In this document: positions 38,939-47,725 of the stretch, piece by piece
Position numbering within the stretch: position 1 is the first letter of the stretch
Layout of the letters: the number at the start of each line of letters is the position of its first letter
Origin: DATBLE01 sp963764565
GTDB taxonomy: Bacteria; Actinomycetota; Thermoleophilia; Gaiellales; Gaiellaceae
Reading direction: 5' to 3'
NCBI GenBank assembly: GCA_963764565.1
Contig: CAVXTD010000027.1
Location: 115,505 to 179,504, forward strand
DNA: 64,000 bases
Notes under the pieces: model-generated
The model's input: the letters and a program-made list of their open reading frames with translations, nothing else
The model's database searches: none
What the model was told of the DNA's origin: nothing
Made by a program: the position numbers and the translations under genes

Positions 38939-40251
38939 TGTCACGCCGCCTGCTGCTCAGCTACCTGAGCCTGACCCTGCTCGTGCTCGCCGTGCTCGAG
39001 GTGCCGCTCGGGGTCACCTACGGCCGTAACGAGCGGCGGGACCTCGAGTCGAAGGTCGAGCGGGACGCGGTCAGCGTCGCCTCGCTCTCCGAGGGGGTGC
39101 TCGAGCACACCGGCGAGTCGTCGCGGGCGGGGCTTCAGGCGATCGCGGCCCGCTACGGGTCCGACACGGGCGGGCGCGTCGTCGTCGTCGATCGGCGCGG
39201 AATCGCGATCGCCGATTCCAAGCCGATCCCGGGCGACACGAGCTTCGCCAGCCGGCCTGAGATCGCCGCCGCGCTTGCCGGCCGGGTCGCTTCCGGGGTC
39301 AGGCACTCGAACACGCTCGGCACCAACTTGCTCTACGTCGCCGTTCCGATCGCATCGGCGGGGACGATCCTCGGGGCCGCGCGGATCACCTATCCGACCT
39401 CGGCGGTGGACCGCCGCGTCCGCCGCTACTGGCTGACGCTCGCGGCGATCGCCGGAATCGTCCTCGGCGGTGTGTCCCTGCTCGGGCTCTGGGTCGCCCG
39501 CGGCGTGACCGGGCCGCTGCGCCGCCTCGGCGAGGCGGCCGTCGCGGTCGGCGCCGGCCGGCTCGACGTCCGTGCCCCGGAGGACGGCCCCGAGGAGGTG
39601 CGGCGGCTCGCCCGCGAGTTCAACGAGACGGCGGCAAAGCTCGAGGCGTTACTCGCCTCGCAGCAGGCATTCGTCGCCGACGCCTCGCACGAGCTGCGGA
39701 CGCCTCTGACCGCGCTACGGCTCCGACTCGAGAACATGCAGGCAGAGGAGGCGGCGCCCGCGCTGGCAGAGGCCGACCGCCTCGGGAGGCTCGTCGAGGG
39801 GCTGCTCTCGCTCGCGCGGGCCGACGCGGGCGCGGCGACGTCCGAGCCCGTCGACGTCGATCTCGTTGTCGCCGACCGGCTCTCCCATTGGGACGGCGTG
39901 ACATACGAGGGCGAGCGAGGGCTGCGCGTACGGAGCTCGCCGGAGCGCCTGGGCCAGATCCTCGACAACCTTGTTGCGAATGCGACCGCCGTCTCGGATA
40001 CCGTCACCGTCTCGGCCCGGCGTGCCGAAGGCTGGGTCGAGCTCCACGTCGTCGACGACGGGCCGGGCCTCTCCGAGGACGACCGCGCACGCGCCTTCGA
40101 TCGCTTCTGGCGCGGTCGCTCGCCGAAGCCCGGCTCCGGCCTCGGGCTGGCGATCGTCCGTCGTCTTGCGACCGCCGACGGCGGCGATGCCGAGCTGCGC
40201 GCGGCTCCGGGGGGCGGTGTGGATGCGGTCGTTCGGCTCCGGCCGGCCTGA
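38938..40251 (+). CDS. Sensor histidine kinase (EnvZ/BaeS type)
   Basis: The 437-residue kinase has helix 1 at about 8-27 and an extracellular sensor of about 120 residues (GRVVVVDRRGIAIADSKPIPG, a single-Cache-like strand pattern). Helix 2 lies at about 164-185, followed by HAMP (GVTGPLRRLGEAAVAVGAGRLDVR), the phospho-acceptor box FVADASHELRTPLTALR, N box LDNLVANA and G boxes DDGPGLSED and GSGLGLAIV. It is translationally coupled to the regulator. The ligand is unknown. Confidence 0.92.
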   Translation: MSRRLLLSYLSLTLLVLAVLEVPLGVTYGRNERRDLESKVERDAVSVASLSEGVLEHTGESSRAGLQAIAARYGSDTGGRVVVVDRRGIAIADSKPIPGDTSFASRPEIAAALAGRVASGVRHSNTLGTNLLYVAVPIASAGTILGAARITYPTSAVDRRVRRYWLTLAAIAGIVLGGVSLLGLWVARGVTGPLRRLGEAAVAVGAGRLDVRAPEDGPEEVRRLAREFNETAAKLEALLASQQAFVADASHELRTPLTALRLRLENMQAEEAAPALAEADRLGRLVEGLLSLARADAGAATSEPVDVDLVVADRLSHWDGVTYEGERGLRVRSSPERLGQILDNLVANATAVSDTVTVSARRAEGWVELHVVDDGPGLSEDDRARAFDRFWRGRSPKPGSGLGLAIVRRLATADGGDAELRAAPGGGVDAVVRLRPA

Positions 40252-40276
40252 GGCCAAGGCTCGCCGGACCGCTGCC

Positions 40277-40282
40277 TATACT
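40277..40282 (+). promoter_or_regulatory. -10 box TATACT of recG
   Basis: TATACT ends nine bases before GTG 40292, consistent with a leaderless recG mRNA and supporting that start. Confidence 0.5.
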
Positions 40283-40291
40283 CGGATCGAG

Positions 40292-42371
40292 GTGACGCGC
40301 CCGACGGGCTTTGCATGCGTGGACCGACCCGAGGTCTGGGCGCGCCTGCGCAGCGAGCCGAGGCCGGAGCGCCTCGAGGCGCTCGCTCGACTCGCTTCCC
40401 GGAGTCGGCTCGCGGATCGCCGCCCGGCTCGCCAGGCTCGGCCTGCGCACCGTTCGCGACCTGCTCGAGCACCGGCCTCGCGCCTACCAGCGGTCGGTCG
40501 GCGAGTGCCGGATCGTCGATCTGTTCGGCGAGGCCGAAGCGGTGATCGTCGGCGAGGTTCGCAATGTCTCGCTGCGGAGGACTCGCGGCCGGCTGACCGT
40601 CCTGAAGGCGACGGTGGCCGACGAGAGCGGCTCGATCCCGGCGGTCTGGTTCAACCAGGCGTGGCTCGCGGACAAGCTCCAGCCGGGAACGAGGGTGCGG
40701 CTGCGCGGCAACCTTCGCCGGAACGAGTTCGCCGTCCGTTCGTACGACCTGAACGGCGCAGCGTCCACGGCGGACCTCGCGCCGATCTACCCCGCGGGCG
40801 AGGAGATCACCCCGCCGCGGATGCGGGCGCTGGTCACGGCCGCACTGTCGTGCGCCCGTGACGACCAGGATTTCCTGCCGGCGACCCTCAGAGCCGGAGA
40901 GCGGCTGCCGCTTCGCGCCGACGCCCTCTGTGCGCTCCATCGCCCGCGGACGCTCGGAGAGGCCGAGACCGGCCGGAGGCGGCTCGCCTTCGACGAGCTG
41001 CTGCTGCTTCAGCTCGGCCTGGCCCGCCGGAACCGCGAGCGCGAGCAGGAGGTGGCGCCGGCGCTCGGCGAGCCCGGAGAGCTGCTCGAGCGGTATCGCG
41101 AGGCGCTCCCGTTCGCGCTCACCCCGTACCAGGAGCAGGCGATCGACGAGCTCGACCGCGATCTTGCCCGTGCGGTGCCGATGCAGCGCCTCCTTCAGGG
41201 CGATGTCGGCTCCGGCAAGACGGTGGTGGCGCTCTACGCGCTGCTGCGTGCGGTCGAGCAGGGCTACCAGGGCGCGTTGATGGCGCCGACCGAGACGCTC
41301 GCCGAGCAGCACTTCCTGACCGTCGAGGGCCTCTGCGACGGGCTCGGTGTCACCTGCGGCCTGCTGACGAGCTCGGCCGGCAAGCGTGCGCGCGACGCGG
41401 CGCGGGGCGCGCAGATCCTGATCGGGACGCACGCGCTCATCCAGGAGGGCGTGGAGCTCGACCGGCTGGCTGTGGCGGTGGTGGACGAGCAGCACCGCTT
41501 CGGCGTCGAGCAGCGGCGCGCCCTCGGCGGGCTTGGAAGGTCGAGTCGCCGGCCGCACGTCCTGCACATGACGGCGACGCCGATCCCGCGCACGCTCGCC
41601 CTGACGGTGTACGGCGATCTGGCCGTCAGCGAGATCGCGAGGCCGCCCGCGTCGCGCAAGCCTGTGATCACGCGCTGGATTCCCGAGCAGCGCGCTCCCG
41701 AGGCCTACCGGCGGCTGACGCGGCTGCTCCGCGAGGGTCGGCAGGCCTACGTCGTCTGCCCGCTGATCGAGGAGTCGGAGACCTCGCGCGCCCGCGCGGC
41801 CGAGCAGGAGACCGAGCGGCTTCGCCGCGCCGAGTTGAAGGGGTTCCGCGTCGCCTGTCTGCACGGAAAGCTGAAGCCGGCAGACCGGCGCGACCTGATG
41901 GCGAAGTTCAAGGCGCGCGAGCTGGACGTGCTCGTCGCGACCACGGTGATCGAGGTGGGCGTCGACGTTCCGAACGCGACGGTGATGATCGTTCAGGAGG
42001 CCGATCGGTTTGGGCTGGCCCAGCTCCACCAGCTGCGCGGGCGCGTGGGCCGTGGCGCCGAACAGTCGTTCTGCCTGCTCGTGTCGCGCCCGAAGCAGGA
42101 GCTGACCGAGAGCGCCGCGCGCCGTCTGGAGGCGCTGGTCGAGACGACCGACGGATTCGAGCTGGCGGAGATCGACCTGGAGCTGCGCGGAGAGGGGCAG
42201 CTGCTCGGCACGCGGCAGTCCGGGCTCTCGGATCTCCGCTTCACGAAGCTGCGCGTCGACCGGCCGCTGCTCGAGCGGGCGCGGGCCGCGGCCCAGAGCC
42301 TGATCGACGAGCACGGCCCGCTCGACGACGCGCTCGCCGAGCTCTTCCCGGACGAGGGCCTCGCCGCCTGA
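40292..42371 (+). CDS. recG: ATP-dependent DNA helicase RecG (frameshifted near the start)
   Basis: RecG remodels stalled replication forks. The first ~35 residues (VWARLRSEPRPERLEALAR) and the rest (LDSLPGVGSRIAARLARLGL) are in different frames because of a +1 change near 40400. The remainder, about 655 residues, is intact: wedge/OB region, Walker A QGDVGSGKTVVAL, DEQH box VDEQHRFGVEQR, MTATPIPRTLAL, ATTVIEVGVDVPNATVM and QLRGRVGRG. It lies between the histidine kinase and rsmD, and a palindromic element follows the stop. Confidence 0.93.
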
Positions 42372-42384
42372 CCCGGACCGATTG

Positions 42385-42497
42385 TTAAAGGGTCTGACCC
42401 CCTCAGCATCCGAACCGCTCTCCTCGATCGCGGGACTCGCTCGATTTGCAGCGATTTCCCGTCGCGGGACTGTGAAGGGGTCTGACCCCTTCACAGT
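42385..42497. repeat. REPIN-like pair of GTCTGAC palindromes
   Basis: A 29-bp inverted repeat at 42469-42497 has perfect 14-bp arms around one central base and contains GGGGTCTGACCCC. A shorter AAAGGGTCTGACCCC copy lies near 42388-42402. The 66-bp spacer carries a TCGCGGGACT direct repeat. The core matches the palindrome after rsmB. The pair resembles REPINs mobilised by RAYT transposases elsewhere; no transposase is present here. Confidence 0.6.
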
Positions 42498-42519
42498 CCT
42501 TCCGCATAGCCTTCGGCAC

Positions 42520-43047
42520 ATACGGATCATCGCCGGCACCCACCGAGGAACGAGGATCTTCGCGCCCAAGGGCACGGAGACGCGCCCGACATCGGACCGC
42601 GTGCGCGAGGCGGCCTTCAACCTCATCGGGCCGGTGGACGGTGCGGCTGTGCTCGACCTCTTCGCGGGCTCCGGCGCGCTGGGCCTCGAGGCGCTCTCCC
42701 GCGGCGCCGCAACGGCTGTGTTCGTCGAGGCCGACCGCGACGCGTGCCGGGCGATCGAGCGCAACCTCGCCAAGCTCCGCGCCACCGGCGCCGCCGTGCT
42801 CTGCCGCGACGCCCTCCGGGTGCTCTCGACCGAGCGCAGCACCTACGACCTGATCCTCTGCGACCCGCCGTACGAGTTCGCCGGCGACTCGAAGATCGCG
42901 CCTCACCTCACCCGGCTCCTCGCCCCGGACGGCCTGCTCGTCTACGAGACCGGCGCGAAGCGCGAGCCCGTCCTCGAAGGCCTGGACGTACGCACCTCGC
43001 GCACGTACGGCTCCGCACGCCTTACCCTGTTCGAGCATGAGCCGTAG
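42520..43047 (+). CDS. rsmD: 16S rRNA m2G966 methyltransferase RsmD, apparent ATA start
   Basis: RsmD shows IRIIAGTHRGTRIFAPKG, RPTSDRVREAAFNLIG, LDLFAGSGALGLEALSRGA and the catalytic DPPYEF. The family's conserved N-terminus aligns with codon ATA at 42520. TAGCCT at 42507-42512 is seven bases upstream, as for other leaderless genes here. The nearest canonical in-frame start is GTG 42472 inside the palindrome, which would add 16 repeat-derived residues. Either ATA is used, or it is an A-for-G error. Confidence 0.88.
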   Translation: MRIIAGTHRGTRIFAPKGTETRPTSDRVREAAFNLIGPVDGAAVLDLFAGSGALGLEALSRGAATAVFVEADRDACRAIERNLAKLRATGAAVLCRDALRVLSTERSTYDLILCDPPYEFAGDSKIAPHLTRLLAPDGLLVYETGAKREPVLEGLDVRTSRTYGSARLTLFEHEP

Positions 43048-43064
43048 ACTCGACGGAGGCGACC

Positions 43065-43158
43065 ACCGGCGTAGGCTTGACGGAGCCGGACATGAGCGCA
43101 GATGCCGGCTCGGCCGACGCCGAAGCGGGAGGAGAGCGGAGGTGCCGGCTTTGCCGGC
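43065..43158. repeat. Dispersed 66-nt element copy 1 plus GCCGGC hairpin
   Basis: Positions 43065-43130 match 46153-46218 with about eight differences in 66 bases; the shared start is ACCGGCGTAGGCT. Downstream, GCCGGC-TTT-GCCGGC at 43144-43158 forms a hairpin like the one inside copy 2. Partial degenerate copies (CGTAGACTCGACGGAG at 43043) precede it. It fills the rsmD-coaD gap. Confidence 0.65.
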
Positions 43159-43173
43159 GCCGGAGCGGATGCA

Positions 43174-43690
<517 letters not shown>

Positions 43691-43702
43691 ACTGGGAGAC
43701 AG

Positions 43703-44197
43703 ATGGACGTTCTGGTTCTGATCGACAAACTCGACGACCTCGTGCACAACGCGAAGGCTGTGCCGCTGACCGACCAGGTTCGGATCGACCGCGAGGAGAT
43801 CTACGACATCCTCGATCAGATGCGAGCGACGATTCCGGAGGAGATCAAACAGGCTCGCTGGATCGTCAAGGAGCGGCAGGAGATGCTGGCCGAGGCGAAG
43901 CGCGAGTGCGACCGGATCCTGGGAGAGTCACGGGAGCAGGCGGCGCGCGAGGCGTCTCAGACGGAGATCGTCAAGCTGGCCGAGCGCCAGGCGCAGGAGA
44001 TCATCGACGAGGCGCGCCGGTCGGCACGCGAGACGCGTCTCGAGATGGAGGACTGGGCGGACGGCATCCTCTCGACGCTCGAGGTCAACCTGGACAAGTT
44101 CCTGACCGCGGTCAAGCGGGGCCGGGAGCGGCTTCACGAGCGGTCGCAGGAAACCGTTGTCGCCGGCGTCGCCGGCAACAGCGACGAGCCGTACTGA
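43703..44197 (+). CDS. Coiled-coil protein, probable SepIVA/DivIVA-like
   Basis: The 164-residue protein begins MDVLVLIDKLDDLVHNAKAVPLTDQVRIDREEI and continues as a long coiled coil (RATIPEEIKQARWIVKERQEMLAEAKRECDRI ...), ending with a leucine-rich helix. The N-terminal layout and its place between coaD and the DUF177/rpmF block match mycobacterial SepIVA (Rv2927c), a septum-associated DivIVA-like protein; it is shorter than that protein. F-type ATP synthase b-like annotation is possible by coiled-coil similarity only. TAGACT lies nine bases before the ATG. Confidence 0.7.
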   Translation: MDVLVLIDKLDDLVHNAKAVPLTDQVRIDREEIYDILDQMRATIPEEIKQARWIVKERQEMLAEAKRECDRILGESREQAAREASQTEIVKLAERQAQEIIDEARRSARETRLEMEDWADGILSTLEVNLDKFLTAVKRGRERLHERSQETVVAGVAGNSDEPY

Positions 44198-44244
44198 GTT
44201 AGCCGCGCGGCTAGGCGGCCAGCCGGAATGCTCCGCGAGCGGGA

Positions 44245-44826
44245 CTACCAGGCTGCGACGAGGATCGAGGCCGTCCGCGGTCTCGACTTCGGGCCGGTCC
44301 CGAGCGTGATCGTCCAGGTCGAGCCGGAGCGCTCGGGGCTGCCGGCGAGGAACGTCGTCTTGTCGCAGCCGTAGTTCACGCGCCGGCCCCGGAAGGCGAA
44401 GGTTGCGCCGGTCAGGAACGTGCAGACCTTGCCGCTCGCGAGCTTGACCGCCCAAGGGTTACCCTGGCCGGCGTTGCCGCGGTTGCCGAGACTCTTCGGC
44501 AGCGACTTCGAGAGCGCCAGCCTGACCACGCGCGTCCCGAACGGCGAGCCGTCCTCCGGACATGCAACCCACACGGGCACCTTCGGGTCGGAGAAGCAGG
44601 GATCCGCGATCGCGTTCTCGAACTGGCATCGCCACGCGTCTCGGCGCGGGTCGGCGACCGACCCCGAGAAGCAGTGACCCTTCGCCGTCCGCACGACCTT
44701 CAGCCGGGGAGACAGCTTCCCGTTCGTGAAGGGGCGGTAGACCGTGATGCGGGTTGTCTGCGTCGTGGCGCCGGCGACGGCGGCGATGACGAGCAGTGCG
44801 GCCGAAAAGAGGAGAGCGCGGCGCAC
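44245..44826 (-). CDS. Secreted Cys-containing protein of unknown function
   Basis: The 193-residue protein has a signal peptide (RRALLFSAALLVIAAVAGA) and a mature part with six Cys: KGHCFSGSVADPRRDAWRC, ADPCF, VACPEDG, KVCTFL and NYGCDK. The CFSGS ... DAWRC and PCF patterns look conserved, but I cannot name the family. It is head-adjacent to the LysR-type gene on the same strand (10 bp) and opposite to the flanking housekeeping genes. Confidence 0.7.
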   Translation of the reverse strand: MRRALLFSAALLVIAAVAGATTQTTRITVYRPFTNGKLSPRLKVVRTAKGHCFSGSVADPRRDAWRCQFENAIADPCFSDPKVPVWVACPEDGSPFGTRVVRLALSKSLPKSLGNRGNAGQGNPWAVKLASGKVCTFLTGATFAFRGRRVNYGCDKTTFLAGSPERSGSTWTITLGTGPKSRPRTASILVAAW

Positions 44827-44835
44827 GCCTCCAGT

Positions 44836-45780
44836 CTACGCAGCGGCCGCGTCGAGCCCGGCGTCCGCCGCGGTGAGCTGACGGGCCAGCTCGACGAACG
44901 CCTCGGCTGCGCGAGTCCGCCGGCGGTCGCGATGCCAGGCGATCCCGATCAGGCGCGGGGGAACGCGGTCGCCGAGGTCGATCGCCGTGATCGCCCTGTC
45001 CTCCTCGTCGACGGTCAGGCGCGGCACGATCGCGATTCCCACCCCGGCCGCGACGAGGCCCTGGACGGTGCCGTTGTCGTCGGAGCGGAAGACGATGTGC
45101 GGGTCGCGCCCGGCGTGGCGCAGACGCTCCTCGACCCGCTGCGTCGTGCGGCAGGTGCGGTAGCTGATCAGCGGATGCTCGACCAGCTCGCGCAGGCTGG
45201 GGGCACGATCGCGAGCGGCAAGCGGCGAGTCTGCCGGAACGACCGCGACGTAGGGGTCGCGGAAGAGGGCGACGGTCTCGTACGGCCCCGGGTCGAGCGG
45301 GAGGACGACGAAGCTGAGGTCGAGCTCGCCGCGCTCGACGAGCTGAACCAGGTGCCGGTCGTCCGCCGACTCCTGGAGCGTGACGTCGACCTGCGGCCAT
45401 TGGGCGGCGAACTCGCGCAAGAGCGTGGGCAGAACCCTCGCGCCAACGCTCTGGTAGGTGCCGATGCGCAGCGGCCCGGCGTCGCCGGCGTCGAGCGCGG
45501 CGAGATCGGCCTGCGCGGCCTGGAGCCGCGCGGCGATCGCGTCCGCGTGGCGCAGCAGCACGACGCCCGCCTCGGTCAGCGAGACGGCGCTTCGGCCCTC
45601 CCGGCCGGTCGATCAGGCGATTGGCCGACGATGCGCTCGAGCGTCGCGATCTGCTGGCTGATCGCCGACTGCGTGTACCCGAGGCTTGTCGGCGGCGCGG
45701 CCGAAGCTGCCCTCCTCGGCGATCGCCTTCAGGGCGATCATGTGCCGAAGCTCGAGTCCCAGCCAGCGATCAGGTTCCAT
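44836..45780 (-). CDS. LysR-family transcriptional regulator (frameshifted)
   Basis: The N-terminus reads LRHMIALKAIAEEGSFGRAAD, then after an extra A near 45690 SLGYTQSAISQQIATLERIVG, the LysR winged helix. Two further extra bases near 45600-45625 precede VSLTEAGVVLLRHADAIAARL. The effector-binding domain (LRIGTYQSVGARVLPTLLREF ... GLVAAGVGIAIVPRL) is intact. Total about 313 residues. It is divergent from the 40-codon ORF and the EamA transporter, its likely target. The divergent region holds an imperfect ATT-CACA ... TGTG-CTAAT symmetry at about 45788-45814. Confidence 0.82.
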
Positions 45781-45839
45781 AATGGTATTCACAGATTACA
45801 GGAGTTGTGCTAATCGAACAGGGCGGGCACTCTGTGTCC

Positions 45840-45962
45840 ATGGAAATGATCGTCCTCCTCACGCTTCTGCTCCTCGCCGGCGTTGTCTCAGTCATGGGGC
45901 CCGAGCTCCACGACCACGACGACACCGACCGGCGGGGCTGGTGGCCCGGGCGCGCACGGTAG
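45840..45962 (+). CDS. Possible 40-residue single-helix membrane protein
   Basis: The ORF starts ATG-GAA-ATG and encodes MEMIVLLTLLLLAGVVSVMG, then a short acidic/basic tail with HDHDDTDRRGWW. Hydrophobic helix at 2-18. It lies in the divergent LysR-EamA region and ends 10 bp before the EamA start, so it could be a leader peptide or a small membrane partner. There is no comparative evidence. Confidence 0.4.
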   Translation: MEMIVLLTLLLLAGVVSVMGPELHDHDDTDRRGWWPGRAR

Positions 45963-45972
45963 GGCTCGGGCT

Positions 45973-47001
45973 GTGAGCCCGGGTGTTCCGCGGGCGCGCA
46001 TCTGGGTCGCGCTCGCGGTCGTCTACGTCGTCTGGGGCTCCACGTATCTCGGCATCGACCTGGCGGTGCGGACGATTCCGCCGTTCCTGATGGCGGCCGT
46101 CCGCTTCCTGGTCGCGGGCAGCCTCCTGTACGCGTGGGCGATCCGCCGCGGGGACCGGCGTAGGCTCGACGGAGCCGGCAATGAGCGCAGGGGCCGGCTT
46201 GGCCGGCGCCGGAGCGGGAACCGGAGCGACCGTCCGACCGCCCGCCACTGGCTTTCCGCCTTCCTGATCGCCGCGCCGATGCTTGTTGTCGGCAACGCGG
46301 CGGTCGGCTGGGCCGAGCAGACGCTCGACACGGGGACCGCGTCACTGATCATCGCCTCCGTACCGCTGTGGATGGCGCTCCTCGACCGGGTCTTCTACGC
46401 GCAGCGGCTGGCGCGCGCGGTCGTCCTCGGGCTCGTGATCGGGTTCGCGGGCGTCGGGCTCCTCGTCGCGCCCGGCGGCGCCGGAGGAGCCGGGAGCCGC
46501 GCTGCATTCGTCCTCGTCTTCAGCTCGCTGGCCTGGGCGATCGGCTCGCTCTACTCACGCCGGGCTCTCCTGCCACGCCGGCCCCTGGTCGCTGCGGCGA
46601 TGCAGATGCTCGCCGGCGGCCTGATGCTGACGATCGTCGCCGGGGCGAGCGGCGAGTTCGGTCGCGTCCACCTGGGGCAGATCTCCGGCGAATCCTGGTT
46701 CGGTCTCGCCTACCTCGTCGTCGCCGGGTCGCTGCTCGGCTTCACCGCCTACATGTGGCTGCTGCGAGCGGCGCCTACCTCGCTGGTCGGCACCTACGCC
46801 TACGTCAACCCGGTCGTGGCGGTGCTGCTCGGCACCGTTCTGCTCGGCGAGGGGCTGAGCTGGCGGACACTCGTCGGGGGCGGGATCATCGTCGCCTCGG
46901 TCGCACTGATCGTGCGGGCGCCGAAGGCGAGCGTGCACGCAGCCGCCGAGCCCCGGCCCGCGGCCGTCGGCCGTGCGCGGTCGCTAGCCTCTCCTCCATG
47001 A
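45973..47001 (+). CDS. EamA/DMT-family transporter with repeat-derived insert
   Basis: The 342-residue permease has about ten membrane helices in two EamA halves (VALAVVYVVWGSTYLGI and FVLVFSSLAWAIGSLYSRRA, with GTYAYVNPVVAVLLG). Between helices 2 and 3, where homologues have a short cytoplasmic loop, residues about 60-85 (DRRRLDGAGNERRGRLGRRR) are encoded by a dispersed genomic element, in frame. GTG 45973 is the start that leaves helix 1 intact. Divergent LysR regulation is likely; the substrate is unknown. Its stop overlaps the next gene (ATGA). Confidence 0.82.
   Translation: MSPGVPRARIWVALAVVYVVWGSTYLGIDLAVRTIPPFLMAAVRFLVAGSLLYAWAIRRGDRRRLDGAGNERRGRLGRRRSGNRSDRPTARHWLSAFLIAAPMLVVGNAAVGWAEQTLDTGTASLIIASVPLWMALLDRVFYAQRLARAVVLGLVIGFAGVGLLVAPGGAGGAGSRAAFVLVFSSLAWAIGSLYSRRALLPRRPLVAAAMQMLAGGLMLTIVAGASGEFGRVHLGQISGESWFGLAYLVVAGSLLGFTAYMWLLRAAPTSLVGTYAYVNPVVAVLLGTVLLGEGLSWRTLVGGGIIVASVALIVRAPKASVHAAAEPRPAAVGRARSLASPP
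46153..46218. repeat. Dispersed 66-nt element copy 2, inside the EamA gene
   Basis: It matches 43065-43130 with about eight differences and contains the hairpin GCCGGC-TTG-GCCGGC (46193-46207). Its length of 66 keeps the host frame open and adds 22 residues to a cytoplasmic loop. Confidence 0.7.
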
Positions 47002-47507
47002 CTTTCTTCGACCTGCGGAACGTTCGCGTCAGGTCGGGCGAGGAGCATCGCGAGGCGGTCGAGATCGCGATCGCCCCCGTTCAGCTGGGCGGTGAGCGGT
47101 ACGTCGCCGTTCCCGAGGAGATCCCGGCCGAGCTCGCGGTCACGCGCGCCTCGACCGGCTGGGTGTTCGCGCTCCGCTTCTCGGTGCGCCTGCACGGTGC
47201 CTGCATGCGCTGCCTCGCCGACGCCGTGCTCGACGAGACTCTCAGCCTGCGCGAATACCAGGCGACCAGCCCGGACTCCGACGAGCTGACGACCCCCTAC
47301 CTCGCCGACGAGCGGCTCGATCTCTCGGCCTGGGCTCGCGACTCGTTGATCCTCGCCCTGCCCGACAAGATCCTCTGCCGCCCGGACTGCGCGGGCCTCT
47401 GCTCTGTCTGCGGGAAGGATCTGAACCTGGAGCCGCACTCGCACGATGACGTTCAACCAGATCCGCGCTGGGCTGCCCTGTCGGACCTCAGAGACAGGCT
47501 GAGTTAG
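46998..47507 (+). CDS. DUF177 (YceD-like) protein
   Basis: The 169-residue protein has the YceD/DUF177 pattern: central LHGACMRCLADA, ARDSLILALPDKILCRPDCAGLCSVCGKDLN with four or more Cys likely to bind zinc, and a C-terminal DPRWAALSDLRD. DUF177 proteins sit before rpmF across bacteria and are linked to 23S rRNA metabolism. TAGCCT lies seven bases before the ATG, so an internal promoter is possible despite overlap with EamA. Confidence 0.88.
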   Translation: MTFFDLRNVRVRSGEEHREAVEIAIAPVQLGGERYVAVPEEIPAELAVTRASTGWVFALRFSVRLHGACMRCLADAVLDETLSLREYQATSPDSDELTTPYLADERLDLSAWARDSLILALPDKILCRPDCAGLCSVCGKDLNLEPHSHDDVQPDPRWAALSDLRDRLS

Positions 47508-47518
47508 GGCCGCGCCGC

Positions 47519-47524
47519 TATACT
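47519..47524 (+). promoter_or_regulatory. -10 box TATACT of rpmF
   Basis: TATACT ends ten bases before the rpmF ATG, matching the leaderless pattern of rpmB and ffh. Confidence 0.5.
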
Positions 47525-47534
47525 CGGCGGCCGC

Positions 47535-47723
47535 ATGGCCGTCCCGAAGAAGAAGACCTCGAAGTCCCGTCGCGACAAGCGCCGTGCCCAGCACGGCATC
47601 GAATCGCCGCGCGTGAACGTCTGTCCGACGTGCGGGCAGCTGAAGCGGCCGCATCGCGTGTGCCCGAATTGCAAGACGTACAAGGGCCGCGACGTCGAGC
47701 CTCTCCGCACCTCGGTTCCGTAG
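47535..47723 (+). CDS. rpmF: Ribosomal protein bL32
   Basis: The 62-residue basic protein starts MAVPKKKTSKSRRDKRRAQH and has a zinc ribbon, CPTCGQLKRPHRVCPNCKTY. The order DUF177-rpmF-plsX-acpP is a classic link between ribosome and lipid synthesis. No Shine-Dalgarno is visible. Confidence 0.95.
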   Translation: MAVPKKKTSKSRRDKRRAQHGIESPRVNVCPTCGQLKRPHRVCPNCKTYKGRDVEPLRTSVP

Positions 47724-47725
47724 CC

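Noticed and set aside
39426..42842. 1138-residue minus-strand open frame
   Set aside because: It is antisense to the histidine kinase, recG and rsmD, whose motifs are unmistakable on the plus strand; it has no recognisable motif itself.
44162..44176. GCCGGC-GTC-GCCGGC at the end of the SepIVA-like gene as another element copy
   Set aside because: Six-base arms of this composition are expected by chance in such GC-rich DNA, and the flanks do not match the 66-nt element.
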